Positions 23,283 to 34,206 of a DNA stretch of 64,000 bases are shown in pieces (position 1 is the stretch's first letter; the number at the start of each line of letters is the position of its first letter). The position numbers and the translations under genes are program-made. Source of the DNA: Pezizomycotina sp. ARF18 (taxonomy: Eukaryota > Ascomycota); assembly GCA_002224055.1 (NCBI GenBank), contig AZLU01000091.1, positions 88,462-152,461 on the forward strand, given 5' to 3'. The notes beneath the pieces are model-generated. The model made no database searches and was not told where the DNA came from. It saw nothing but the letters and a program-made list of their open reading frames with translations.

Positions 23283-24560
23283 CTATTTTCCAATATACGC
23301 TCGAGCTACCATTCCTTCACGTTCTGGGAATGCAGTTCCCACCTTGGGCAAACTTTTTTGTTTCCTTTCGTTTTGCCGTCCTCCTCTTACATTTTGGCAA
23401 AGTTGCGGATACCCTATGCAGCCTCCTTCGCCGCTTCCGCAGCAAGCTAGTCCCGTCATCCCCGGTATCGTGTTCACCCAACACAATGCATTCTTCCGAT
23501 TGTCAGTAATACATCACCCTACAGTAACCTGCAGATCCAGCCGCGCATGGCCGCCAACGCCGCCTCCTGAACCTTCTTAGTGATCGTCGAGCTTAAGGAG
23601 CAGGGCAAATATGCTCCGCACCGGACGAGATTAGATATAAACGAGTACTGTGTAGAAAAATCGTAAAACTCGTCCTTTTCTTCGGACGGATTTCTACGGC
23701 GGGAGAACGGTGGAGCCGAGTATGCCACCGTTAATTCGCGCCGGAGATGAATTGTTCTATTACAGTGAGTCGCCGTCGCATATTTCCACCGTCGGATAGG
23801 GTTGATTGTATGGTGGATGGGAGCGGACGACGAAATCCAGCGCGCGCATGGCCGCCAACGCCGCCTCCTGAACCTTCTTAGTGATCGTCGAGCTTAAGGG
23901 AGCAGGGCAATATGCTCCGCACCGGACGAGGAGTTAGATATAAACGAGTACTTGTTAGAAAAATCGTAAAACTCGTCTTTTTCTTCGGACGGATTTCTAC
24001 GGCGGGGAGAACGGTGGAGCCGAGTATGCCCACGGTTAATTCGCGGCCGGAGATGAATTGTTTATTAGCAGTGAGTCGCCGTCGCATATTTCCCACGCGT
24101 CGGATAGGGTTGATTGTATGGTGGATGCGGAGCGGACGACGAAGACGCCGACGCTGGAACCTTCTTTGGGACTTTCACGATTTTAACTCCCTCCCCGCGG
24201 CGGAGTATTTCGAAGGGGGCGGTCGGTACGCCGTTTTCAACGAAGTGGAATTTAGAGGTGATTTTGTCCATTGCGGTTTCACTACCCTTCACCCGTCGCC
24301 GGTGTATGGGATGTTTTGTTGTTCGAGGAGGCGCTGGAGGGTGCCGTCTTCGCCGAAGGTGCCGTGGATTAGGTTGAAGGCTATGTCGGTTTTGGTGGGA
24401 GCGGGGGGAGGGAGGCGGAGGTTACGTCGATGAGGTGGACGGCGTGGCCGAGGGTTTTCAGGGCAGAGAAGACACCGGCGCCGGAGGCGAGGGAGACGCG
24501 GCGCTCGTGGCCGGGACCGCCAGAGAGGACAGCGATGGTGAGCAGGCTGGAGAGGGTCAT
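23283..24560 (-). CDS. D-alanine--D-alanine ligase-like ATP-grasp protein
   Basis: The order of motifs matches bacterial Ddl, which joins two D-alanines for peptidoglycan. It starts at ATG 24560 with LTIAVLSGGPGHERRVSLAS. Then come DIAFNLIHGTFGEDGTLQRL and LEQQNIPYTGDG, then ETAMDKITSKFHF and GVPTAPFEIL. GSSVGVFVVRS (ATP-grasp loop) and QFISGRELTVGILG follow. The metal-binding C-terminal region is LPAVEIRPKK, FYDFSNKYSF and VNTIPGMTG near 23470. In the last motif the residue normally Glu before VNT reads differently here. Frame changes are single-base. A 300-bp tandem duplication breaks the gene internally (see repeat at 23535-24143). A fungus does not make peptidoglycan, so the substrate may differ and bacterial origin by transfer is possible. 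The gene is convergent with the helicase gene. Confidence 0.8.
23535..24143. repeat. 300-bp direct tandem duplication inside the ligase-like gene
   Basis: Bases 23535-23834 and 23836-24143 are the same segment repeated head to tail. The differences are nearly all one- or two-base indels plus a few clustered changes; the left copy lacks bases at about ten places relative to the right. Both copies encode the same piece of the ATP-grasp domain (FVVRS to AALAAMR), so the duplication would not yield a sensible protein. This pattern suggests a mis-joined assembly rather than biology. Confidence 0.85.
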
Positions 24561-26112
24561 TTTTGAGGAAGAAGATTTTTGGTGATGACACTATAGTGAT
24601 ATGAAAATACCTTGAAGAGTAAAGTTTAAGACGACCGGTAACTGGAAAGAGCTGTCCTGTCCAGATTGTTTGGAAAAAAAAAAAAAAAAAGAAAAAAAAA
24701 AGAATATTCTTATATACTGCTATATTTATGTACTCCTTCATTTCAATCATTATTACAAAGAATTTCTTATTACTGTTCTCTCCCATTTTCTTATCATCTA
24801 TTCTTTCGCGCTCGGCGATGTGGCGGACGCGTAGTCCATTATCCGAGTTGTCGTCGTTACCATAATCATGGTAGAATTTAGTAGCGATGAGCCTCACGCG
24901 TTGGTATCACCTTCCCAATATCGCGAACGTTCAATCGTGATTGGGCGAATTTCGCAATAAGCTCATATCGAACCCTGTTAATCTGCCCCTGTCGGTCTCT
25001 CAGAAACTAGTCTAGCTAAAAAGCCACACGCACGATATAATTGCTCCTAGGGTTCGCTTGAAAAAACGAGCATTGCAGCCTTGATCAGGCGCTGACCGAA
25101 TATGATATTCGGAGGTTACACCAGCTCCTCCGCACTTGACACGGCGTATATCGCGGTTGCCGCGAATGACTTCCGGACCCACGACGGCATTTAATTAGGA
25201 ACAGGATTCGTTGCAAAAATCGACGTTGGGTACGGTGGATTCGGAGGCATTGTCAATTTCGACGCAAAGTAGAAGGATTTTTGGCAGGAGATTTTTTCTG
25301 ATTGCTTATTAATGGATTTTCTTAATGGGCGTGGGACAAGTGTAAAATAAAGAAGCTCGGACGGCGGCTAGGGAAGACGATGATATAAGAACGTATGAAA
25401 TAAGGGTTTCTTTTTTTGAAGAAGAAGAAGAAGACGAAGAAGACTTTCCGGATGCCATATAATTGAAAAGAATACCATGCATAATACTGTTTCCGCTCTA
25501 ATTGGTCATAATGCAATCACAGCAGCAAGCTTAAGCACTTGCTGTCGAAAAAAAAAAAGTGTAGTATAGAAACCGTAAATGATAATTTCGAGCCCACTCC
25601 GTCCGACGCTTTTAATTTTAAATTACGTCTTTCCAGAACGAATTCATTATTTATCTAGGTGCCAAGGATCAAGAAGAAACGGAATTAGATAAAATATGAT
25701 ATTGCAATTAGATTGTCTCCTCTTTTCCTACTATTTCATGGGGGATACAGGAATCTTCCGGATCTCTCTCGTGCATCCTTTTTATTTCTGAAAACTTCCT
25801 CGTACAACCGAAGTATGACGGAACTTAGAGAAAAGGAAGAGAAAATTGTCGGAAGGCTTCTTTATTTTTTGGCTGATTTTTGCCAAGTTCTAATAAACCC
25901 TCATAATGGGTGCGTTTATTTATTTAATTCCTTAATTTTTGGATTTAATTTTTATTTTAAATTTTTTTCCCGTTATTTCCTACTACAAATCTACTTGAAA
26001 CTAACAAAAGTAGAATACCTCCTCCCCACTAAATATTCAACCAGAGTGCGAGGCGCAAGATTGAAACCTCAGTACAGGTCGCAAAAGCGATCGATACCGA
26101 GCAGAAGGAAAC
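24561..26112. other. Intergenic region, no clear gene
   Basis: Contains a mixed A run near 24672-24702 and a (GAA)n-like stretch at 25419-25442. At 25100-25290 a + strand stretch reads MIFGGYTSSSALDTAYIAVA and, after a TAA, GTGFVAKIDVGYGGFGGIV. This looks protein-like but matches nothing I recognise. Confidence 0.4.
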
Positions 26113-26820
26113 ATGCCTAGAGTAGAACCTCCGAAAGTAAAGAAAGGCCTTCTCGGGTAAGCAAAATCATCTACCTTCTTCTTTCCTGGATAAAAAGCTT
26201 CAAGAAAGTATAAAGCTCTAACTCTGAAAGAAAAGCATGCTCGAGTCCGGCGAGCTATCAGATATCAAGGTCGTCGTCGGCAAGAAGCGCAAGGAGTTCA
26301 ACCTTCACAAGCTCGTTCTCATTAATGGGTCCGATTACTTTCGAGGAGCTTGCTCCCCGGCAGCAAATTCAAAGAAGCTAAAGAAAACGTCATCGAGATT
26401 TAAAGACGGGACTCGGTTGTTTTCGCCACCCTAATGCGCTGCCTGTACTCGGACAGCTGGGACGACGTCGATGGGAAATCTACGGCGGAGACCTACGAGG
26501 CTGCGGACTACTTCGGGATGCACGGGATCAAGATACTAGCGTTCCAAAAGGTATCTGACGAATGCACAAAGAGTACGATGACGACCCCGTCGGAAGGCCG
26601 GGGATACAGAGGATGTTGTGTCAAGGGAGCCACTCATCGAAATGCTTATCAAGATGTACCGGCCGGCGGAAAAGCAGGGCATGGATATGCTTACCAATGC
26701 GCTTGACGATTACAGCAGCCTTGACATTTTGTTGAACAGGCAGAAAATTCGGACGCTTTGGTGCAGAATCTACCTGTGGCGTTGTATTTCATCGATTTTT
26801 TGAAATCTGAGTACCTCTAA
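26113..26820 (+). CDS. BTB/POZ domain protein (copy 8)
   Basis: Exon 1 (26113-26156) encodes MPRVEPPKVKKGLLG with a phase-2 donor GTAAGC. The intron runs 26157-26235, and exon 2 opens with MLESGELSDIKVVVGKKRKE, then FNLHKLVLINGSDYFRG. One frame on come FKEAKENVIEIKD and VVFATLMRCLYSDSWDDVDG, then AETYEAADYFGMHGIKILAF. The C-terminal half reads LIEMLIKMYRPAEKQGMDML, then DALVQNLPVALYFIDFLKSE before TAA at 26818. Intron position and phase match the other BTB genes. The exon-1 ending is shared with copies 1 and 3 rather than the MENNL set, giving two sub-families. Single-base frame changes occur near 26360, 26425, 26550 and 26750. Confidence 0.8.
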
Positions 26821-27688
26821 AAGTAGCCCCATGCAGCTTGAAGTAAGAGAAGGGAAGGACAACGCATTCTCTTACTGAGAACGTAGTTACCTCTAACCAC
26901 TTTTGCATTACCGAGCACAATATTGTTATAATTCAAGCATTGTGGCATAACTTCGAGAATGTACATTCTCATATTTGTATTGCTGCTTGGTATTAATTTT
27001 TCTCCTGTGTTTCTTCCTCAAGTAGAACGATTCTTACCTCGTACCTCTGACAAATGTTAAAATATACAGACATACGTACTTTTACTGGATCTAGACGAAA
27101 GGTAAGAGGGAGGCGGAAGGAACTTTGCGGGGTGTATTTATAGAGTGCATTTAAAAGCGAGTGTGTTCAACCCGACAACTTCTCCATCCGATCGAGCTTG
27201 ACAATGCATCAAAATTACAAAAAGAATAATGAGATATCGGTAGAGATAAAAGGCTTGATAAAAGGCTTGCCGCTCAAAGGAGCGACGAAGGGGAACGGTG
27301 TCCCTCCCGCGGCCACAGCATATGAGATACCAGTCAAAAGCCGCGGCACATCGCGCACCATTTAAAACCGTCTGCACTCTCATCCTCCTCCAGATGGTAT
27401 GCGTCGCAACTGCAGCATATGAGCCTGTGCTCAGCCAGCAGGCCACACAGGGCGCGTAATAGCCGGTATAACCCAGCGAAGTGAATGTTTGAGAACACCA
27501 CTCCTATTGGATCTATATCAGTCGAGTATTTTGGCGCTCTCGAGGTCGAATTTGTTAATGTACTAAGGATAAGGAGTATACAACTAGCCTTAGCTTGTAT
27601 AATTTTGGTATAGCGAAAAAAAAACATAATGCTTCTCGTAGTTTTTGTTCGGAATTATGAAAGTTATGTAAAAATAAACAGAAAGAAA

Positions 27689-27785
<97 letters not shown>

Positions 27786-27858
27786 CGTAGTTTTAAGCCA
27801 AAGAATCTACCACTCACAAGAGATTCTTCTCACCCTTGCAGTAGTAGCACACGTAGTC
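26821..27858. other. Intergenic region with a possible Cys-rich gene fragment
   Basis: On the minus strand 27355-27500 reads LYRLLRALCGLLAEHRLICC, then SCDAYHLEEDESADGFKWCA, then MCRGF. The paired cysteines resemble the Cys tails of BTB copies 7 and 9, so this may be a gene remnant, but no BTB core was found next to it. A GAAA microsatellite follows (listed separately). Confidence 0.35.
27681..27784. repeat. (GAAA)n microsatellite
   Basis: About 25 tandem GAAA units with one interruption near the left end. The Leu-Ser-Phe-Phe periodic reading on the opposite strand is an artefact of the repeat, not a gene. Confidence 0.95.
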
Positions 27859-28666
27859 TCAGCCGTCGCGCACGCTGCACAGCGGGCAGCCCGCGTTTAT
27901 ATCCTCCTCCTCATCGCTCTTCTCTTCCGAAGGGTAATTCCTGCAAGCTCTGCACTGCAGCATGCCCGGCGAGATAGCCCTGCAGTTCGGACAGTAATTG
28001 TAGCAGTACTCCTCCGTCAGCTTCCTGCTGTTAAATCCGGTCGGGATATCCCGCCCCAGAGCGGCGTGCTTCAGCACCGGCTTGTCTAGCGCCTTGCTCT
28101 CCTATACGCCTCCCTAGAATACCCTCCCAAACAGCTCCGCACAGAGCTCCAGAACGCCCGCCTCCTCGCGGCTTTTATCGTCACTACCGTCATAGATTAA
28201 ATCCAGCAAGTACATAAGCTCCGCGTGTGAGTCCTTCGGGAGCGGGTTATAGCGTTCGTTGTTAATCTCGATCGCCTTCCTAAGTTTCTCCACGGCTAGC
28301 TTTGCGAGGGGATGAACGGCTAAAGATACCGCGGCAGCAAAAACGCGTGCGCTCAGCGGTACGGACTCCGAGCTATATTCGTCCGGATATAAAAACCTAA
28401 GGACGCTTTTATTGTGATCGGTAAAATTTCAGGGAGGCGGACGTGCCTACCCTTCGATTCTCCAAACTCCCGTCGCACGCGCCCCTGAAGAATGGTGAAT
28501 TGAGGCAGATTATGATGCGGGGGACGTCGAAGGTTTTCTGTTGGCCACCCTCGCACCCGCGGTGATTTTTGAGGGGGGCAACGTGAGGATATCATACGCA
28601 CGATTTGAAACTTCTCTGAATGGACTTCCGGCTCTGCGCTTCAACGTCGTCGTCCTCCCATTCCAT
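27859..28666 (-). CDS. BTB/POZ protein with C-terminal Cys cluster (copy 9)
   Basis: Starts at about 28666 (MEWEDDDVEAQSRKSIQRSF). After a single-base break the BTB domain reads YDILT, then QQKTFDVPRIIICLNSPFF and RGACDGSLE, then VRLPEILPITIKASLGF and YPDEYSSESVPLSARVFAAA. The helical part is HPLAKLAVEKLRKAIEINNE, then LMYLLDLIYDGSDD. The C-terminus has four CxxC-like pairs (CYNYCPNC, LQCRAC, CPLC) suited to zinc binding, ending VRDG. The single-exon layout and Cys tail set it apart from the MENNL and KGLLG copies; it is closer in type to copy 7. Breaks near 28600, 28560, 28480, 28395 and 28100 are mostly single-base. Confidence 0.72.
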
Positions 28667-29983
28667 CTCCTCCTATGGCTCCTCGTTCGCATCTGACGTT
28701 ATTACCAGGGAGAAGACCTCGCTTTTTTCTTTTTTCTTTTTTTTTTTTTTTTTTTTTTTTTCGGTTTTGATAGCTGCGATCGATCGGTGTAGGAGCGGCC
28801 GTCTACTAGATTTTCACGGGTGTGGAATGCTAGCAGCGTTGATATAAACGCCCCACATTAAACCGGGGTTAGCAAATATAATAGGCCGCAATGTGTAGAA
28901 ATAGATGCAGGTCAATAGTATGTACTTACGAAGTGTGATGAAGATCTCTTTTTTTTTTCTTTCGGTACTGCAATTTGAGCCCTTGCGTTGTTTGATTGTT
29001 GATTCGAATGAGGAAAGGCTGGTTAAGGTTGGTTGAGAATTAGGTACTTGGTGAGTGCTGAAACGAGCTAGAGATCCCCCACTTTTGTTACTTGGGTGAA
29101 TTTTTGGGAGGTTCTGGCGAGATAAATAACCCCCCCCCCCCTCCCCGTGAATTCTTATTTCGGTGGACAACAATGAGACCGTCTGCGCATCTAGCTATTT
29201 TCCGCTGCATCGATTTTCAAATGCATCGACTTTCAGTTGCATCAATTTCTATCAATATCAATAATTGATGCCTGCAGTTAGTTTTATTTCAATTATTTAA
29301 GAAAAGAAAAAAAAAAAAATAGATACGAGAGTTCAGGTGTAGAGGATAAATAAAGAAGCAGAAGGAATCAAAGGTTTTGACAGTTTCGTCATTATTAACA
29401 AATTCTTTTTGATAGCTCTCGTCAAGTGCAATCGCGCATCTATTTCTATAGTTTGATCTTTTTTAGACACTCTTAGCCATTTAGCTACTATTCTCTTATA
29501 CAAATTTATGAGAATTGACTAAATAAAGGTCTGTATTAATAGGTGGGATTCATTGATATGTCAGTCGCCTATGATTTGGTGTTTGGTTCAGCTGTAGCCT
29601 GTAAATCGCAATTTTTTTTTTCTTCTCATTTTTATAATCGAGTGAATCGTCAGTAAGCCAATGTTTTTGCGGATTACGGCTGAACATAATGTAGGCAACT
29701 GACAACATATGTACTTCGATATATCTTGTCTTCACTCCAGGGTATTTCCATTCTATAAACCACACCTCTCTCTTTATGACATCACAATATAATGATGGGT
29801 TCGAATCCCGGGCGATATGAATTCTTCGTATAAACAGACAAGTAGCGTCCGATATGACGGGCATCCAAATTTCTCTGCATGCATTCACCTCCTGGATGCG
29901 ATACTTTTCCGGCATCCTGCGCCACTTCTCCGCCATCTCCGGTGGGCAAGGCCCAGGTATGCGGGCAAATAATCACAGCCTGA
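28667..29983. other. Intergenic region with homopolymer runs
   Basis: Contains a T-rich run around 28733-28760 and a C run near 29131-29142. Short minus-strand frames at 29550-29976 lack motifs. At about 29797-29815 a tRNA-T-arm-like sequence occurs but no cloverleaf could be drawn. Confidence 0.45.
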
Positions 29984-31035
29984 TTACCCAGACAACACGG
30001 GGAACAGCTTCTCCAGGCCGTTCGTGGCCTGCTTCATGGTCTCGCTGGCCACGCGGCGTTCCACCGGCTCCTTGTGCGTTGCGAAGTACGGGATCCTTTC
30101 GTCGCCAGTGATTTTCCTGTGATCTTCCTGTGATCGTCAGAGAGAAGTACGGGGCCATGAAGCGCAGGGCGTACTCGTCGCCATACTTCACTTGGAACTT
30201 CTTCCAGAAGCCCTCTCTCACCAGCGGTCCGGCCTGCACCGGTCTACGAAAGGGGCGAAGGTAGTCCTTTCCGTCGAAGATGGGATTTTTGGACCTTTCC
30301 TCGTCTTTGACGAGCCAAGAGGGAGCGTAGGCTTGAGCAGCTTTACGGTACCCGCGACGCGTTTCCAGTAGTTGATTTTAGACTCCATTTCCTTAAGGGC
30401 TTGTCGATCCCCTCTCGGCGGCTTTACTTCGCCAACTGAGGCGACGTACTTGTCCCTTCGCTCGCGCCACTACCCTCTATGAATTTCTCGGTCTTTTGCA
30501 GCTCGGATCTAGTCTCTTTGATCAGCTTCTCTAATACGACGAAGTGATCATTTTCGTCTAGGTTGTCGTTGGTTTGTTCTTGGGTTTCTCTTTTAGGCTT
30601 TCTTTTTTGGTTTTTCTCTTTAACTTTCTGCCCAAAGGTCTCTCCTAAGAATTGGAGGTCCTGAACGAGATCCTTGTCGACGAGCTTGACGATATTTTCC
30701 GCCTTTTCCTGCTTCCATTTGGTTCTTTCAGGGCCTGCGGGCTCGAGATCCTCAACGATGCCCTCTTCCGGATTCGACAATACCGTCCGTCTTTTCCTGC
30801 TCCCATTCAATTTCGTCGGAGTCCATGGGCGTGAATGTCCACTTGTGTAGCACCTATGAGACTTTTTTGGGATACTTAGCGTTGAGCGCCACTCTAGCCA
30901 CGCCTTTCGTCTCATTCCAGAATTCGGAGCTACGCTCGTTAAAGGCGGCATGTGTGGCCATGAAGTCTCGCTTGAGTCTTTCGCGTGGCATGAGAGTGCC
31001 GCGAGGGCGATTAGTGCTAGTAATCGGAAGAGCAT
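29984..31035 (-). CDS. Putative secreted helical protein, paralogue A
   Basis: Starts at ATG 31035 with a convincing signal peptide, MLFRLLALIALAALSCHA. After a frame change the mature part reads RLKRDFMATHAAFNERSSEF, then WNETKGVARVALNAKYPKKV. A lysine/glutamate-rich region follows (WKQEKAENIVKLVDKDLVQD, FLGETFGQKVKEKNQKRKPK), predicted helical. The C-terminal half has INYWKRVAGTV, AYAPSWLVKDEERSKNP and DGKDYLRPFRRP, then FWKKFQVKYGDEYALRFMAP. It ends VERRVASETMKQATNGLEKL with TAA at 29984. Aligned by eye it is paralogous to the next gene to the right (same order of blocks). I do not recognise the family. Frame changes near 30970, 30880, 30790, 30350, 30250 and 30120 are mostly single-base. 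Confidence 0.62.
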
Positions 31036-31858
31036 GAAAAAGTATATACCTGCCGTGCTTGCCAGAATTAAAACTAAAAACAGGGAATAAATACTTGTTA
31101 AATAATAGTATTGATTAAATAGCCAAGAAGGGGTAACAAGTTCTCTCGGTATTCTCGAAAAGCTATAGAAAGGAAACATTGCTAGTGTGCCATTCTCAAA
31201 GGTCCAATACAGGACAGTGTATATTTATGAAGGTCGAAAACGTAGTTGTATCAACGTCACAAGGTGTGCAATTCCTGAGACCATTAGAATATCCCAGGTA
31301 TGACTCGGCGGAATACATCTTACCGGAATCCGTCTCTTCACATCGCACCCAATATCAGCCTTTTAAGATTTTGCATATTTTCACCAAAGTTAATGCTTCC
31401 TCATAGCGGGTAAAGCATAACCTTAGAAGACGAAAATGAGGATAATAAAACCAAAACTTGTACAGCCTTTTAAGCTAGACCGATTTTTGACAATCGAGGC
31501 GTCCACGAAACTGATGTTTCTACGCTCTAAAACAGTACGCTAAGTCTAGATCCCTTAGTTTTTTTTTTTTTTTTCAGCAGTTCGGAGGCAGAATTTTCAT
31601 GTCTCAGTCGTTTCTGGCCTCGAGACCAATTGAGACTTGGCGTAAATGCACATGAAAAAATGAAAATGAAAAGCCCGCTTTCTTTACTTGGAAGAACTTC
31701 AACGATATGAGTTCATGAAATTGGATAATTAGGCACATGCGCATTGTCCTTTATATGGACCTTTATATGATACTCGCTCTGAGCATTGAGTATTCTTCTC
31801 TGTTGTTTCTTTAAGAAAATCCGTTTCTTCTTTCCCTCTAAACGAGCATAAATTTAGA
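31036..31858. other. Intergenic region between two paralogues
   Basis: Contains a T run near 31559-31574. No gene recognised. Confidence 0.45.
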
Positions 31859-32929
31859 CTACTTGGAGTCTGCTGGCGGAGGCGGGGGTCTGCGGCCCAT
31901 CGACTTATTACTGCCGACGACTTCACCTTGCCTCATACCCAAGCCCCTCGCCAAGCCTTCATTGATGCCGTAGTTACGGTGCAACGGCGTCTCGCCCCTG
32001 AAAGCATGCTTCAACTTCGCCACTCCTTCATAATTCTCAGAAAATTCTAACGTATCATAGCCCGTATCCAGCAAGCCCTTGGCCCGTAGCAGCTCTCTAG
32101 GGATATCCGGAAATCCAGCTTTGATCGCAGCCTCGAACGCCCTATCCTTCGTCTTTAAAACCGCGTACTCCAGAAAATTCTTACTGGATCCGCAGCGGAA
32201 CGGCCTCTCAGTACCGATCGTGGATTTGACTCCCTGCCGTCGGCGTTGAGCTTATCGAAGCGGCTGTTGAAGAGAGTTGCGTTTTGTACTTTGTCCAGTA
32301 GGTGTTGTTGTGGCCTTGAGATACGAGGACTTTGAGGTACTCGCGGCCAGAGAGGGGAGATTTATGTACCGGTGATCGTCTTCGCCAAACCAGGAGCGGA
32401 GGTGCTGCGGGATGGCAAGGACGGTCTGTTGAACGCGGATTAGGTGATCGTATTGCTCGCGCATTTCGCCTAGGGCAGATTGCTCTCCAGTCACGATTGA
32501 CCTGTCCGTTTCCGCATCTTGCTCGTTGATTCTCAATACGGATTCCGCAGTCTCGATTTCCTTCTTTAGGAGACCAAGGTTCCCTACATGCCTTCGGCCG
32601 ACTCGACAGCCTTTTGCGCGTCCTCGCTGATGAATACCGTATCCTTGGCGAACTTCCGGTCCATGAGCTGGACAATGTTGCGCTTCTTGTACGCTTCCAC
32701 GACGGCGAAATTAGGCTGCAGCGGCGTCGCGACGTATTTGCTCAGGAGCGTAGCCCGCTTCGCGAGCTGCAGGTGACCGTGCACGTAGCTGTCATGGAGC
32801 TCTTTGGCTACGCTGTTGAAAGACTGCTTCGCTTCTATGAACTTTGCGTGGGCTGCTTCTCCGCCCTGCATAGCGATACGGCCGGAGCATGCTCGAGAAG
32901 AGAAGGAATGGGATGAAGCTGATGTGCAT
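31859..32929 (-). CDS. Putative secreted helical protein, paralogue B
   Basis: Starts at ATG 32929 (MHISFIPFLLFSS), a hydrophobic leader consistent with a signal peptide. The next block, AAHAKFIEAKQSFNSVAKEL, parallels paralogue A. Then come YVATPLQPNFAVVEAYKKRN and IVQLMDRKFAKDTVFISEDA. The middle reads NEQDAETDRSIVTGEQSALG, YDHLIRVQQTVLAIPQHLRS and WFGEDDHRYINLPSLAGREY, then TYWTKYKTQL. The C-terminal part is NFLEYAVLKTKDRAFEAAIK, then TPLHRNYGINEGLARGLGM, ending in a proline-rich tail (RRPPPPPADSK). The tail TPLHRN block faintly resembles an ankyrin helix but is single. Frame changes are single-base. Family not recognised. Confidence 0.62.
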
Positions 32930-34206
32930 CTTGATAACCACAAGTTTGGTAGTACCGAAGAGGTTTTGGAGACGGTTTACAGGGATGCAAATTTGAATAT
33001 TATCGTGAGAAACGAGCTCGATATAATATACAGAAATCATTTTTTTGCCAGAAGAGCATCTGACCATTGTTTCACAACTATCTGTGGGTGTTTCCTACGT
33101 TTACGCGCGGATTTGAGGGAAATAAAACACTGTATACCATGTTAAAATACGACCTCAGCATTCTTATCAAAACGAGCTAGCAGGTTGATCGCCTGCCGAC
33201 TCCTGCAGCCGTTTCCTTTCGGAGGGTGATGACCATGAACGATATTTTTCATCTCTGGATTCACGATCTGTAGACGTCGTATGTATAGCACGCTATTTGG
33301 GAGAATATAGAAATAGTGCGTGTTGTAGAATTCCTGGCCCTTTTCTTTCTCCAGCTCTCCAGCTCTCCAGCTCTTTCTATCAGTTCTGGAGTTTCCCCTT
33401 AGCATTGGGGACTCTTTCTCTTCTACAGGATTCTTATACTGCTTTACCGTGAGCTTTCTCTTAGTGTTCAAGCTTATATTTGTTTGCTTCATATCAAAGA
33501 AGCTTAAAGCTGAAACGAGGTTTTTAGTTTGATAGAATATGCTGTATATCCCTTTGAGGGAAACCTCAGACAAGGAAAAGTATGTTTTTCACGAGGGTAT
33601 GGAGCAGCTTTTAGGATTTGCATTTACAACGAGGTTCGAGAATTTATATCTTCTTGTCTTTTAGCATTTGGTCTTGTCTTTTAACATTTCGAGTTTGTAA
33701 TAGGGCTCCAGTTGAAAAAAACAGTTGTATAGATCAAGCTCAATAGACACGTTGAGCTTACATTGTCGCGTCTACTGCTTGGTGAATGGTGTCAACCTTT
33801 AAGCCCCAGAACATTCGACGCCGTGCCATTTTGCATGAGTCCGTGAGAGAGCTAGCATTTGTGATTCATATATATCGGCAGACCATGCCGCTATATTGAT
33901 ACAATATACCTCTCATGATATTTGAAGACTTTCTATACCAATACCATACTCGCGTATGATTTCTCTCGAACATCGTCCTTGGCCTCCTATAAATACTGTT
34001 TTTCTGCGGGAGTCCCAAGTGTGCTCGGAGAGCACAGCTCGAGACATTCGTAGTTCCCTCATTTATTTCTACACGAAAGCGCACTTCTTTCCCGTGTCTC
34101 AACAAAATTAGAACAATCGATCAACTACGCTAGAAGACTAATTTCTTTATTTTTTTTTCCCTAACTATACCGAGAAAATTCACCTAAATAGTCTTTAGAA
34201 AAAAAT
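32930..34206. other. Intergenic region, no clear gene
   Basis: A minus-strand open frame (33142-33573) contains a triple CCAGCTCTCCAGCT-type direct repeat near 33350-33380 and no known domain; it is not annotated as a gene. A short repeat of CTTGTCTTTTA..ATTT occurs near 33653-33688. Confidence 0.4.

Noticed and set aside
23535-24143. Tandem duplication read as a true double ATP-grasp domain
   Set aside because: The duplicated piece starts and ends inside the domain fold, and the copies differ by indels, so a duplicated functional domain is not supported.
27590-27817. Minus-strand open frame with periodic Leu-Ser-Phe-Phe
   Set aside because: It is only the translation of the GAAA microsatellite.
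29790-29825. tRNA-like GGGTTCGAATCCC T-arm sequence
   Set aside because: No matching acceptor stem, D-arm or anticodon arm could be drawn in the 75 bases on either side, so it is probably chance or a tRNA-derived relic.
33142-33573. 143-codon minus-strand open frame
   Set aside because: Contains short direct repeats and no recognisable motif; no paralogue in the window. Left as intergenic, though a real orphan gene cannot be excluded.
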